NCBI GenBank assembly: GCA_022225965.2 | Contig: JAKJXP020000039.1 | Location: forward strand, 310,001 to 374,000 | Length of the DNA stretch: 64,000 nt | Source: Diatrype stigma | Lineage: Eukaryota > Ascomycota > Sordariomycetes > Xylariales > Diatrypaceae | Reading direction: 5' to 3' | Shown: in pieces, positions 38,649 through 47,985 of the stretch | How positions within the stretch are numbered: the first letter of the stretch is position 1 | Layout of the letters: every line of letters begins with the position of its first letter | Position numbers and translations under genes: made by a program | Notes under the pieces: generated by a model | Told to the model about the DNA's origin: nothing | Seen by the model: the letters and a program-made list of their open reading frames with translations, nothing else | The model's database searches: none

Positions 38649-40324
38649 ATGGCCGACATGGCGAACGAGATCAAATTGCTATCGGGCAACAGCCACCCGA
38701 GCCTTGCCAAGGCCGTTGCCGACCGGTACGTTTTTGCCCCCCGCCTCCTTTCCCCCTCCCCCCTCCCCCCTTCCCCCTTCCCGCTTTCCCACATCGGATG
38801 CTCTGCACTGCGTACACTGCGTACCATTAGTAGTAAGCCACAAGCTATTGGAGATACAATGCCTATTTCCCGTGTTTCACGGCTCAGGGCCATGACACCA
38901 TGGAGGGATGGATCGCAACAAAGCTGTCTGCACGCTACCCACCGCCGTTCGCTATTCCGAGTATAAAATGATGCGAAATCCAAAATATGGATGGGCGCAT
39001 TGGGAAGGTGGAGAAGTTCAGGAGTGACGAGTGACGGCTAATAAGTTCACTTTCTACCCAACAGACTCGGCATCGAGATCGCGAAGACTATGAGCATGAA
39101 CTATTCGAACCAAGAAACAAGCGTGACCGTGGGCGAATCGATTAGAGACGAGGATGGTATGAGAATACGACCTTGAATCGCATCCAGATACCGGGGCTGT
39201 CACTAACTGCCGGTGCTTACAGTCTTCATCCTACAGTCCACCGCCCCTGGCGACATCAACGACGGTCTGATGGAGCTTTTGATTATGATTCATGCCTGCC
39301 GGACCGCCTCAGCCAGGCGGATTACCGCTGTCATCCCCAATTTCCCCTACGCAAGACAGGACAAGAAGGATAAAAGCCGCGCGCCCATCTCCGCAAAGCT
39401 CATCGCCAACATGCTGCAGACTGCCGGCTGCAACCATGTCATCACCATGGACCTCCATGCCTCACAGATCCAGGGCTTCTTCAACGTGCCGGTAGACAAC
39501 CTGTATGCTGAGCCCAGCGTGCTGCGGTGGATCCGGGAGAACCTCACGGGGCAGGAGATTGTCATCGTCAGTCCCGATGCGGGCGGTGCGAAGAGGTAGG
39601 CTGATCCAATCCGATCTCGATGAGCGCTTCGATTGTGCAACAAGAACTCAGAGAAACTCATGTTCTTCCCACAGGGCTACATCGATAGCAGACCGCCTCG
39701 ACCGAGGCTTTGCCCTTATCCACAAGGAACGTCCGCGGCCCAATGTCGTTGGCCGAATGGTGCTTGTTGGCGATGTCGTCGACAAAGTCGCGATCCTCGT
39801 CGACGATATGGCAGACACTTGCGGTACTCTAGCGTAAGTCGGCCAACTGAACCAGAGGGTCATATGAGGGAGTATAATACTGACAATGCCATACAGGAAA
39901 GCTGCAGCTACCGTAAAGGAACATGGGGCCCGAGAAGTCATCGCTATCGTTACACATGGCATCTTGAGTGGTAAGACGACAGTTCTCGGCCTAGGCCTTA
40001 TGCATGAGAGGACTGCTTGCTGACCTGTGTGTCTTGTGTAGGGGATGCAATCAACATCCTGAACAACAGCGTGTTGAGCCAGGTCGTCGTCACCAATACG
40101 GTTCCTCTTGGCGACAAGGCCAACCGCTGCAAAAAGATCAGGGTCATCGATGTGAGCCCCACGATAGCAGAGGCTATCAGGAGAACACATAATGGAGAGA
40201 GCGTCAGGTAAGCTTTGTACCCGTCCTCAGCGTCACTGTCACCGGCGTAGGCTATTCCTACGATATCGAGCTAATCCAATTCCACCCGACTTGTAGCTTC
40301 CTCTTCAGCCATGCCCCGGCTTAA
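38649..40324 (+). CDS. PRS: Ribose-phosphate pyrophosphokinase (PRPP synthetase)
   Basis: Makes PRPP from ribose 5-phosphate and ATP for purine, pyrimidine, NAD, His and Trp synthesis in the cytosol. Seven exons: 38649-38725, 39065-39156, 39223-39595, 39675-39833, 39897-39970, 40042-40207, 40297-40324; 322 residues, the usual length. Visible motifs: [12 protein letters not shown] at the start, [17 protein letters not shown] (ATP and active-site region, about 95-115), [12 protein letters not shown], the PRPP-binding loop [11 protein letters not shown] (about 222), and THNGESVSFLF near the end. The first intron (38726-39064) is long for a fungus at 339 bp and contains C/T-rich tracts. It resembles yeast Prs2/Prs4 more than the large regulatory Prs1/Prs5 proteins, as there is no insert; which yeast paralogue it matches is not resolved. 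Confidence 0.96.
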
Positions 40325-41409
40325 TCAAATCAGTCGTTATGCTTACGGTGATTCCGGGCGCAGGAGAGTATTTCATTCACGAGCACGAAGGTTCATGATG
40401 CGGTGTACATACATACGAACGAACGAACGAACGAACGGTAACTTGGGAACTAGTGGTAGACGGGGAAGAAGCCATGGCTTCGATCTTGTGCTTTTGGGCG
40501 TTTCTCGGGATTTGGGTGCATACTGGAATGACTTAGGTACACTACACTACACTACAGGCTCTGGCCTTCCCCCTATGATACATAGTCCGTCCTCCCTCGC
40601 CGGGATGGCACGGGGGCTAAAGCCGTACATACCCCAATTGCGATTCACAGATAGCTAGACTGCTCGCTAGGATAATCCGTCACGTCACTTGCTAGACTGT
40701 CTGTTGAGATAGAAAGAGATAAAATAGGTGTATACATGGCATGGCATGGCAAACCCCCTCTTGCACTCGCCCTGGACATTGTTTTGGAAGACACCCCTTC
40801 TCTTCTTGACTTGACTTGAAAGAAGAGAAGAGGTACTCGATCGTTGGGTGGGCGTGACATATGGGCAAGAGATGGGGGAACTGAAAGAACAGTCAAATGC
40901 ATATATCGAGATCGAATGGCACCATGGGTCCTAGATATCAAATTTAACTACTTACGCAACTAATACAAAAGCTGCATTAAATCGATCTGGCTAATCACCT
41001 TCGTCTAACATCTCACCTTCTATTGTTCATTGATATATAACATTCGGGATCTCGCCTCAAACGGGTTTCAAGCGTGCTTAGACGTAATAGTAATCAGCAG
41101 TGACCAACAAACTGTAGTTGGGCAATAGGGATTCACTTGGCACGGTAGACCTTGGTCGGTTATGACCATCATTATCATCATCATAATCAGAAAAACGGAT
41201 TTTAGGTAATAAACGAGACCGCAGTCAGAGCAATGTCTCTTCTTGGGAATCTTGATCTCATATTTTTATGCCGAATACATCCGGCCCATTCAGCCGTCAT
41301 GAGTGATCTAACCCTATCGCAATAATGCCATTGCCATTGCCGTTGCCACTGCCATGATCGATTCCCTAATGCAAGTACCAGAAGACACCAAACCAACGCC
41401 TGTAAGAAT
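40325..41409. other. Convergent intergenic region between PRS and eS6 gene
   Basis: Shared 3' flank of two convergent genes. It contains CGAA units at about 40416-40436 and ACACT units near 40540-40556. No gene seen. Confidence 0.6.
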
Positions 41410-42443
41410 CTACTTGCGCAGAGAGCTTGCTCTTCTCTTGCGGGCGTCGGCCTTGAGGGCACGGGCCTCGTGGACGCGCTTGGCCAGGACCTGGGCGTAC
41501 TCGTTCTGCATTCCGAGTCGTTAGTACGCATGTTCATAGGTAGAGCTAGTGTAAGATTTGAATAGGGCTTGTAACGTACCGCCTCGTCCTTGACCTTCTC
41601 GGACTGTCGGCGCTTGAGCGCAATGCGGTGGCGCTTGTGCTGCAGGCGCTGGGGAGTGACCAGTCTCTGGATCTTGGGGGCCTTGGTGTAAGGCTTCTTG
41701 CCCTCAGCCTTGGGCTGGATCTCACGTCGGATGACGTACTTGCGGACCTATATAGCAGGGAGACCCGGTATATTAGTCTTCCATATCTTCCTCGTGTGTA
41801 TTGTTTTTTTCTTGCTCAGACTCTACTCGGTGGTGTACATTGCAAGGGATTCTTCTCTCTCATCCCGCAGAAGCAACGACCGAGCAGGTGAGGACGTGTG
41901 TTGCAGAACTTACATCGTCCTCCTTGCTGAGACTGAAGAAGCGGCGGATCTTGGTGGCACGCTTGGGGCCGAGGCGCTTGGGGTGGACGACGTCGGTCAG
42001 GCCGGGGATCTCGCTCTCGCCCTGCTTGACGATGGACACGGCCAGGACGGACAAGTCGGCACCGACGATGCAGCCGCGGACGGACTTGCGCTTGCGCTCA
42101 CCGGTTCGGCGGGCTCGGTAGCAGGAGTGGCCGTCGGAGAGGAGGAGTCGGACACGGGTAGGGTGCATGACACCCTGCTTCATAGGGAAACCCTGCTTGT
42201 CGTTTCCACCGGTGATGCGGAAGATGTAGCCCTTGAACTCGTCGCCGAGGTTGTCGCCGGGCACTTCCTGGCCCATCTAGAGAGAAAGAAGGCGTCAGCA
42301 TGTCTGCATCCCGTCGATGCTCCTTCCAATCGCCGGCATGCGGTACGTACGCGCTTCTCCATGAAGTCACGGAGCTTTCGCTCATCTTCGACCTCAATCA
42401 GCTTCTGGCTGCCATTGGCAGGGTATGAAACGTTCAACTTCAT
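41410..42443 (-). CDS. RPS6: 40S ribosomal protein eS6
   Basis: Cytosolic small-subunit protein and the classic target of TOR-pathway S6 kinases. Exons (minus): 42443-42351, 42276-41914, 41747-41580, 41505-41410, all joining in phase 0; 239 residues, the normal length. Starts [14 protein letters not shown] and contains [38 protein letters not shown]. The C-terminus RRASSLRK keeps the two phospho-serines after a basic pair. Divergent from CTF8 with a 490-bp shared upstream region. No doubt about identity. Confidence 0.98.
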
Positions 42444-42933
42444 CTCGGCGGTTGGTTGGCGATGGTCGACCCTGGGTGGTTAGTTTGTCTTGTCGAAGAG
42501 AGAGGAAGCCGAAAATGTGAATAGAGTGAATCGGCACCAAAAGTTTAGGTAGCCACACACACCCGCAGTTGGGAGGGAAAATTGTGCTGGATTTTGCTCG
42601 CTAATGGCAAATTTTCGGTGCTTTGATAAGAGCGGGCGGGTCCGATAAGGTTGAGGGTCTGAGGGTCTGAGGGTCTGAGGGTCTGAGGGTCTGAAAGCTT
42701 GGCAGAGATAGCACGTACTGCATCTAGGGCCGCGCTCTGTGCACAGACCACATCTGCCTCAGGTAGTGCGCTTGAGTGCATGTACATACACCTGCATGTA
42801 TGGAATTAACTGTCTTGGTACCCTAGTGAGCCAACCCCTAATTTATCTTTAGAGCACCGCAGCTTCGCTTTTACGACCCTTGATGATCACCCAGATACCC
42901 AAACAGGTATAAGCACATACTGGAAAGTAGAAA
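42444..42933. promoter_or_regulatory. Divergent upstream region between eS6 and CTF8 genes
   Basis: 490 bp between two start codons on opposite strands, so both promoters must lie here or overlap. It contains five perfect tandem GAGGGTCT units (42653-42692). No specific factor site is claimed. Confidence 0.55.
42653..42692. repeat. Tandem repeat, 5 x 8 bp (GAGGGTCT)
   Basis: Five perfect copies in the divergent eS6/CTF8 upstream region. Confidence 0.9.
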
Positions 42934-43395
42934 ATGGCTTCTACGGTCAAGCTTTATCCTCAGAAGCTGAATGGCGACCCTGCCACGGACAACCCTCTTC
43001 CGCAACTCGTCCACACACCCACGGGATTGGCGGTTCTAGAACTCCAGGGCACTATCAACCTACCACAGACGGACCCAGAGGAGCAAGGAAGCTCTCCCGA
43101 AATTTCTATTGGCAGGATCTCATTCCCAAACTATCAGCCGGAAACGCAGGACCCCTCTAGTACCTCCTGGATGAAACGAGTGCATTTGTATGTCGGTCAG
43201 CACCAGAGACTTACCGGAGAAGTCAAGAAGCTGCCAAAAGCACTGGCCATAGTTCGGAAGCGTGCCCAGGATGGAGAAGACACCAGTATGGCGGACGAAA
43301 GCGCCGAGAGCACGAAAGATGACCTCGAGGTAGTCGAGATTGTCAAATACAAACTCGTGTTCTCCAATCGGCCTGAGCCTGTGGGAAGTGGTTGA
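42934..43395 (+). CDS. CTF8: Ctf8, subunit of the alternative clamp loader Ctf18-RFC
   Basis: Small protein that, with Dcc1, attaches to Ctf18 to form the clamp loader needed for sister-chromatid cohesion and the replication checkpoint. Single exon, 153 residues, close to the family size. Family blocks: TPTGLAVLELQGTIN (about 28-42), ISIGRISFP, VHLYVGQHQRLTGEVKKLPK (about 83-102) and the C-terminal VEIVKYKLVFSNRPEPV. A short acidic linker (about 110-130) replaces a loop that varies between species. The AAAATGG context at the start is favourable. Assignment rests on these collinear blocks. Confidence 0.92.
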   Translation: MASTVKLYPQKLNGDPATDNPLPQLVHTPTGLAVLELQGTINLPQTDPEEQGSSPEISIGRISFPNYQPETQDPSSTSWMKRVHLYVGQHQRLTGEVKKLPKALAIVRKRAQDGEDTSMADESAESTKDDLEVVEIVKYKLVFSNRPEPVGSG

Positions 43396-44899
43396 GATAT
43401 GTAAAGGATGCTAAGTATCCCTTGGCCTAGACAAGGTCGTTCAGTGCACTTGGACATTGGGGGATTAGAAGGTCCAGCATCTTGAGTTCAAAGGACCATG
43501 TGCCCATGCCGGAGACTAGATTGGCATCGCGCGATCTGCAGAGCAACACACTTTGGAGGTGGATGAACCATGTTCTCACCCAAGTAAGCAGCCCATCGTC
43601 AACACTAAGCATTTGCCGAATCCTGTCTTTGATGCTACAAGGCCCTTAGGGTACTCTATTGATATTGGAATATAGAGGCTCAGCTCCCACCAAAGTCAAA
43701 CAATCACCAATCACCACCTGCTATCTACTTCAGGCCATCGAACAGACAGAAGACCTAGAGTTTGCTTTGAACAAACCCGGAGCTCAGCTGTTTGATCTAG
43801 TGGGAACTCTCTATGGCGCCGACAAGCTACTTGCGCACGAAGCAAAGCATATTTTCCAGCCCGGCAGCATGGCAAGGGAGAATAATGCAACTTGAAAAAG
43901 GGGCATATAGAGCTCCTAGATTCATAGTCCCTTGGGTGACTCTGGCTCTCAGACGAAGCTGAGGATTACTTGCAATAAGTATAATGGCTCAAGAGCGGCT
44001 CTCTTGGTAGATGTTCTGTACATAGATACCCAGATAATATACACTTTCATGTTTCGCAACGCGGCTGTTCTCTGTGACGGCCTATATATAATCCAGAGTT
44101 TTCTTGGCTACTCTCATATGTCTTTTGCACTGTATCTAGCCAAAAAAGCGAGTGAAAACATAGCTAGTTCAAGTAACAAGGACACCTCGCTTTTCTAGAA
44201 TAACATCGCCGTACCAGAAAACCCCGTGGCCAAGCCGATCGCGGCCCAAGTCTATCGTGAAGTTCAAGGATTCCCCACGATCCACAACCTTGAGCTAACT
44301 GAATACGACCTAGATAACGATTAGCGATAGCTACCTCTCTACCTACTGTGGGGGAAGTTGCTTCGTGAGCTTAAGGAAGTACCCAGAACGGAAAGGCGGT
44401 AAGTAGATTCTGCCGCTTCCCCAGGCCCACCCCATCCTTGACCTTACCTCTGGGCCAGACTTCCAACTTCCTTTCAACCTTCAACCGCTTCTTGAACCTT
44501 CCTCACAAAGATTCTGCTCGCTCTACCCTCAATTTTTCGTGAACGATCTCAATCACATCAAATACTGAATCGAGAACACCCGAATTGTTTGAACCCTTCG
44601 GATTACTACGTAGTAGTCGTCAGTCTCGTGCGCAGATATCTGTTCGCGTCGCGTTCTTCGTCTCCGCCGCGCAACATTGAGCAGCTTGAGGCTCAGCGCC
44701 AGTAAACAGCAAATCCCCACTTCCTCCACGGGCGGCAACCGATTAGTTGCAGAACTCCCAAACTTAATCAAATAACTATCCGGGCTTCTTCCCGTGTACA
44801 ACTCTTCAATTGTACAAACACGTTATCAAGGCCTTGCCTTTCTATTAATCATCCATCTAAACTATCCGTTCCCCATCATACCCTCTACCAAGTAAAACA
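43396..44899. other. Intergenic region between CTF8 and TAF10
   Basis: 1.5 kb with only short open frames (43659-43895, 43932-44198) that match no family I know and lack splice-linked partners. It probably holds the CTF8 3' UTR and the TAF10 promoter and 5' UTR. Confidence 0.55.
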
Positions 44900-45522
44900 A
44901 TGGCGAACGTACCCTCCGAGAACGTTGAGCAGGTTCCTACCCTGGATCAGCAGCAGCTCGCCCACGACGATGAGATCCCTGCTCTCGCAGAGTCTAAGAT
45001 GCCTACGCGCAAGGACATCTCCTTGAAGGAATTTTTGACCAAGATGGATGACTACGCTCCCATCGTATGTCGCAAACTCTAACTACCTGTGTCATTAGAG
45101 CTAGCTCTAACTCTGAACAGATTCCGGACGCTGTTATCAACTACTACCTGACAAAGGCCGGCCTACCGCCGCCGCCTTACACCGATCCTCGCCTTGCGCA
45201 CCTCATCGCCCTCGCAGTCCAGAAGTTCGTTGCGGACATTGCTGCCGACGCGTACCAATACAGCCGCATCCGTGCGTCAAACACTAATGCCAACAACCCA
45301 ATGGGCAACCTGGGTGCGGCAGTCGGCATCCCGATCCCCGGCCAAACCCAGCAGGGTGCGAAGGATCAAGGACGCGGCGGCCCGCTGGGTATCCAACGAG
45401 CAGGGTACGGTGGCGGCGGACAGGGCGGCAGCCAGAACCGGACTGTGCTCACAATGGAAGACCTCGGCATGGCAGTTGGTGAATACGGCGTCAATGTCAA
45501 GCGCAGCGAATTCTACAGATAA
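44900..45522 (+). CDS. TAF10: TAF10, TFIID/SAGA histone-fold subunit
   Basis: Histone-fold subunit shared by TFIID and SAGA in RNA polymerase II initiation. Exons 44900-45064 and 45121-45522 join in phase 0; 188 residues. The histone fold begins at [25 protein letters not shown] (about 43-66, across the splice) and continues [31 protein letters not shown]. It ends with [24 protein letters not shown], the typical TAF10 C-terminus. A Gly/Gln-rich loop (about 115-155) interrupts the fold, as in other fungi. Confidence 0.96.
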
Positions 45523-45916
45523 GCCGCGGGCGGCCAAGTTTTCACTGGTGCTTTTTGTACGGGCGGCGGGGGAGTTGGGGCTGAGTCATGGGAATAGGCG
45601 TTTAGGAAAGGGGTGATCTGGGGCGGTCAACTGCCCAGGAAAGATTCACAGCGAGGACTGATTTCATTGCATTTTACATTTATCATAACGGACCTGCACA
45701 GCACAAGGTACATAGCTGCTGCGATGTCCATGGACAGCGAATGATACCACTGCATTTTGCTGATTTCATAACTGCTCGTGCGTTTCTACACATGTGATAT
45801 TGATATAGCCGTAACCCTTCTTCTTTATGCTTCGTCTATAGAAATGTCTGAAACGCCAGGGTATGTATAATATGTCGTCATCTAGCACTTCTACCCCTTG
45901 TCCCAGCTTTTATATT
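45523..45916. other. Convergent intergenic region between TAF10 and RSM19
   Basis: 394 bp between stop codons of convergent genes; shared 3' flanks, nothing else seen. Confidence 0.6.
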
Positions 45917-46693
45917 TTACGTCGTCCTAGACCATATGAATGGCTTTCTCGTCCTAGATTGCAGCGAAAGTAGCAGCAAGCAAGCAAGCCAGCAGTTAGT
46001 AAGTGATATCTGACTTAGGTCCTTCCCACCGTCCTCGCTCAATCCACCTCCTCCCATCCATTCCGGTCTCCAGGCGCGAAAGGTGAGAGGCAAAGGCAGA
46101 GGCAGAGGCAGAGGCAGAGGCAGAGACAGGAAGAGAGATAGAGAGGGGAGACGCACGGAGAGAACTCGCCCAGCTTGTGGCCGACCATGTCCTCGGTGAT
46201 GGTCACCTCGTTGTAGATGTGGCCGTTGTACACCTGGAACTTGAGGCCGACGAAGTTGGGCAGCACCGTGGCGGCGCGCGCCTGCGTCTTGATCGGGCGC
46301 ACGCGCTCGCCGGGCGCGTAGCGGACGAGGGGGAGACTAGAGGTCGCGAGGGGGTTAATCGAGAATCGATCATCGAGATTAAAAACGAAGAGGTATGTAT
46401 GGATGTTGCATGTGGGTGTTCGGAGATTCGGAGAGTCTGCTTCCTCGTTTCGCTCTTGAGTTTACTTACGGGACGATGTGAGGGCCTGATGTGTATTGTA
46501 TTGTATGTTAGCGACAGCCACCACGGGACCTTCCTTGGGGATGGTGGGGGATAGGATGGGATAAATGGGATAGGATAAGTTGGCTGGATGGATGGGGGAT
46601 GGGATAGCTGGAGGAAGAAGACTAGGATTAAGGCAGGCATTACTGACCCTTCCACACCGATCGGCCTTTCAGGAGACACCGCGTTGGCTGCAT
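45917..46693 (-). CDS. RSM19: Mitochondrial ribosomal protein uS19m (Rsm19)
   Basis: Small-subunit protein of the mitochondrial ribosome. Exons (minus): 46693-46648, 46470-46485 (a 16-nt microexon), 46336-46157, 45953-45917; 92 residues, matching the roughly 90 of yeast Rsm19. The spliced protein starts [16 protein letters not shown], then PHIVPLPLVRY, then [56 protein letters not shown] and VGHKLGEF are uS19 signatures, and the [10 protein letters not shown] form marks the mitochondrial rather than cytosolic protein. The last intron (45954-46156) carries an AGGCAG hexanucleotide repeat. All four exons close in frame, which supports the microexon. Confidence 0.92.
46090..46126. repeat. AGGCAG hexanucleotide repeat in the last RSM19 intron
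   Basis: About six near-perfect units, within the intron between exons 3 and 4 of the minus-strand RSM19 gene. Confidence 0.85.
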
Positions 46694-46994
46694 GTTTCTT
46701 GCTTTCTTCAACGACGATATCGTTGACGACTGACTGACTGAATGGTGATGCGACGGCCGTTCGATTCAATTCAATTGGATATCTTCATGCGCAATTCGAA
46801 GACTTGGCCAAGTACGGGTAGTGCCGATCTAGATGCCAAGCCCCGATGGCTGACTAAACACCTGCAGCTACAAAGCATCGATCACCTGCCGACGGCCCGC
46901 GACAATAAATATGGCCCCTGGGATGCCCATGGCTGGCCCATGTTACTTCGCAGTTATCACCAATTTCATGATTATTAAAACGAACACTAGGGTC
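46694..46994. other. Upstream region of RSM19
   Basis: About 300 bp between the RSM19 start codon and the first MITE. Presumed promoter; nothing specific recognised. Confidence 0.5.
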
Positions 46995-47597
46995 TACTCG
47001 TCAGGGCTCCAAACGCCTTCTGACCCACATTTTGCCCGCTTCGCGGATGTAGTCAGGGACAAGCTAAATGTAATGCAAAAGCTAAATGTAAAATTCTTTG
47101 CTATTTATAATTTATATGCGTTCCTACCTAAAATAAAGGTAGCATTTTATATTGCAATTGCCCGCATTAATGCATAAGGCTATTCTTTATTACCTAGTTA
47201 CCGCGCAACTTATGCAAAGCATTATTTAGCCTCCGTATAACTTGTATAAGTGCTGTAGGTGCTGTAGGTGCTGTAGGTGCTGTAGGTGCTGTAGGTGCTG
47301 TAGGTGCTGTAGGTGCTGTAGGTGCTGTAGGTGCTGTAGGTGCTGTAGGTGCTGTAGGTAGGGAGTGGTGAAAAGTCGTATTGCTTTATTCCATAATTCG
47401 ACTTATGCGGGCGGACAATATTAATGTATAAGGCAATATCGGCATAAGGTGGAATACATCAAGTTGCACCTAATTTGTATGGGGAATTATGTAAAGAATT
47501 TTACATTTAGCTTTTACATTACATTTAGCTTGTCCCTGACCCCAATGGCGAAGCCGTTAAATTGTGGGTCAGAAGGCGATTAGAGCCCTGACGAGTA
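46995..47597. mobile_element. 603-bp MITE with 107-bp terminal inverted repeats and TA ends
   Basis: Left arm 46995-47101 and right arm 47491-47597 are inverted copies with scattered mismatches. Both ends read TACTCGTCAGGGCTC, so TA flanks the repeat on each side as for Tc1/mariner-type elements. Each arm has two direct copies of AAGCTAAATGTAA. There is no coding capacity. The centre holds twelve perfect 9-bp units (47250-47357). A non-autonomous miniature transposon is the simplest reading. Confidence 0.88.
47250..47357. repeat. Minisatellite, 12 x 9 bp (GTGCTGTAG), inside the MITE
   Basis: Twelve perfect copies of GTGCTGTAG, starting at 47250. Confidence 0.96.
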
Positions 47598-47642
47598 ATG
47601 AAGGAATTGATTCATTCCTATTGACTGGCTTTTATATCACAC

Positions 47643-47920
47643 TACGAAGGTAGCGGCCAAAAGTCGGTTAACACAACTACTTCCACTTACAGTACATACA
47701 AGCATTGCCATGTACAGTATACATAAGACTTCGGGGACTCAGTGCTATGGCATAGCGCTAATACCGCTAAAGCTCTTTGCTTTAGCGGACCTTTCCAGGC
47801 ACATGATACTGTGTTACGCGCCAGGTAATTATATAAGCAAAGTATACAGTATATATAAGCCAAAACTACACTAGGGGGGTCTGTCCAGATGTAAACCGAC
47901 TTTTGGCCGCTACCTTCGTA
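47643..47920. mobile_element. 278-bp MITE with about 30-bp terminal inverted repeats and TA ends
   Basis: Both ends read TACGAAGGTAGCGGCCAAAA in opposite orientation, the match extending through GTCGGTT, with TA at each boundary. The interior has no open frame but holds a perfect 10-bp hairpin (47764-47773 with 47779-47788, loop TCTTT). It lies only 45 bp from the preceding MITE and just beyond the stop codon of the aminopeptidase gene. Confidence 0.88.
47764..47788. repeat. Perfect hairpin inside the 278-bp MITE
   Basis: CCGCTAAAGC and GCTTTAGCGG separated by five bases. No T-run follows, so it is not called a terminator. Confidence 0.8.
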
Positions 47921-47985
47921 CCTGGCTCTACTCTACTGAATGCTGCTTTTTAGGACCCCACCCCCACAAAAGTAACGATGTGACC

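Noticed and set aside
41698..42483. 261-codon plus-strand frame across the eS6 gene
   Set aside because: Antisense to a certain ribosomal protein gene and crosses its introns; no family match.
43659..44198. Two short frames between CTF8 and TAF10
   Set aside because: No recognisable domain, no splice partners, and codon use unlike neighbouring genes.
46911..47177. 88-codon open frame at the left MITE boundary
   Set aside because: It straddles the terminal inverted repeat of the MITE and has no protein signature.
47250..47357. CRISPR-like array
   Set aside because: Twelve head-to-tail 9-bp units without spacers; a minisatellite in a eukaryotic genome.
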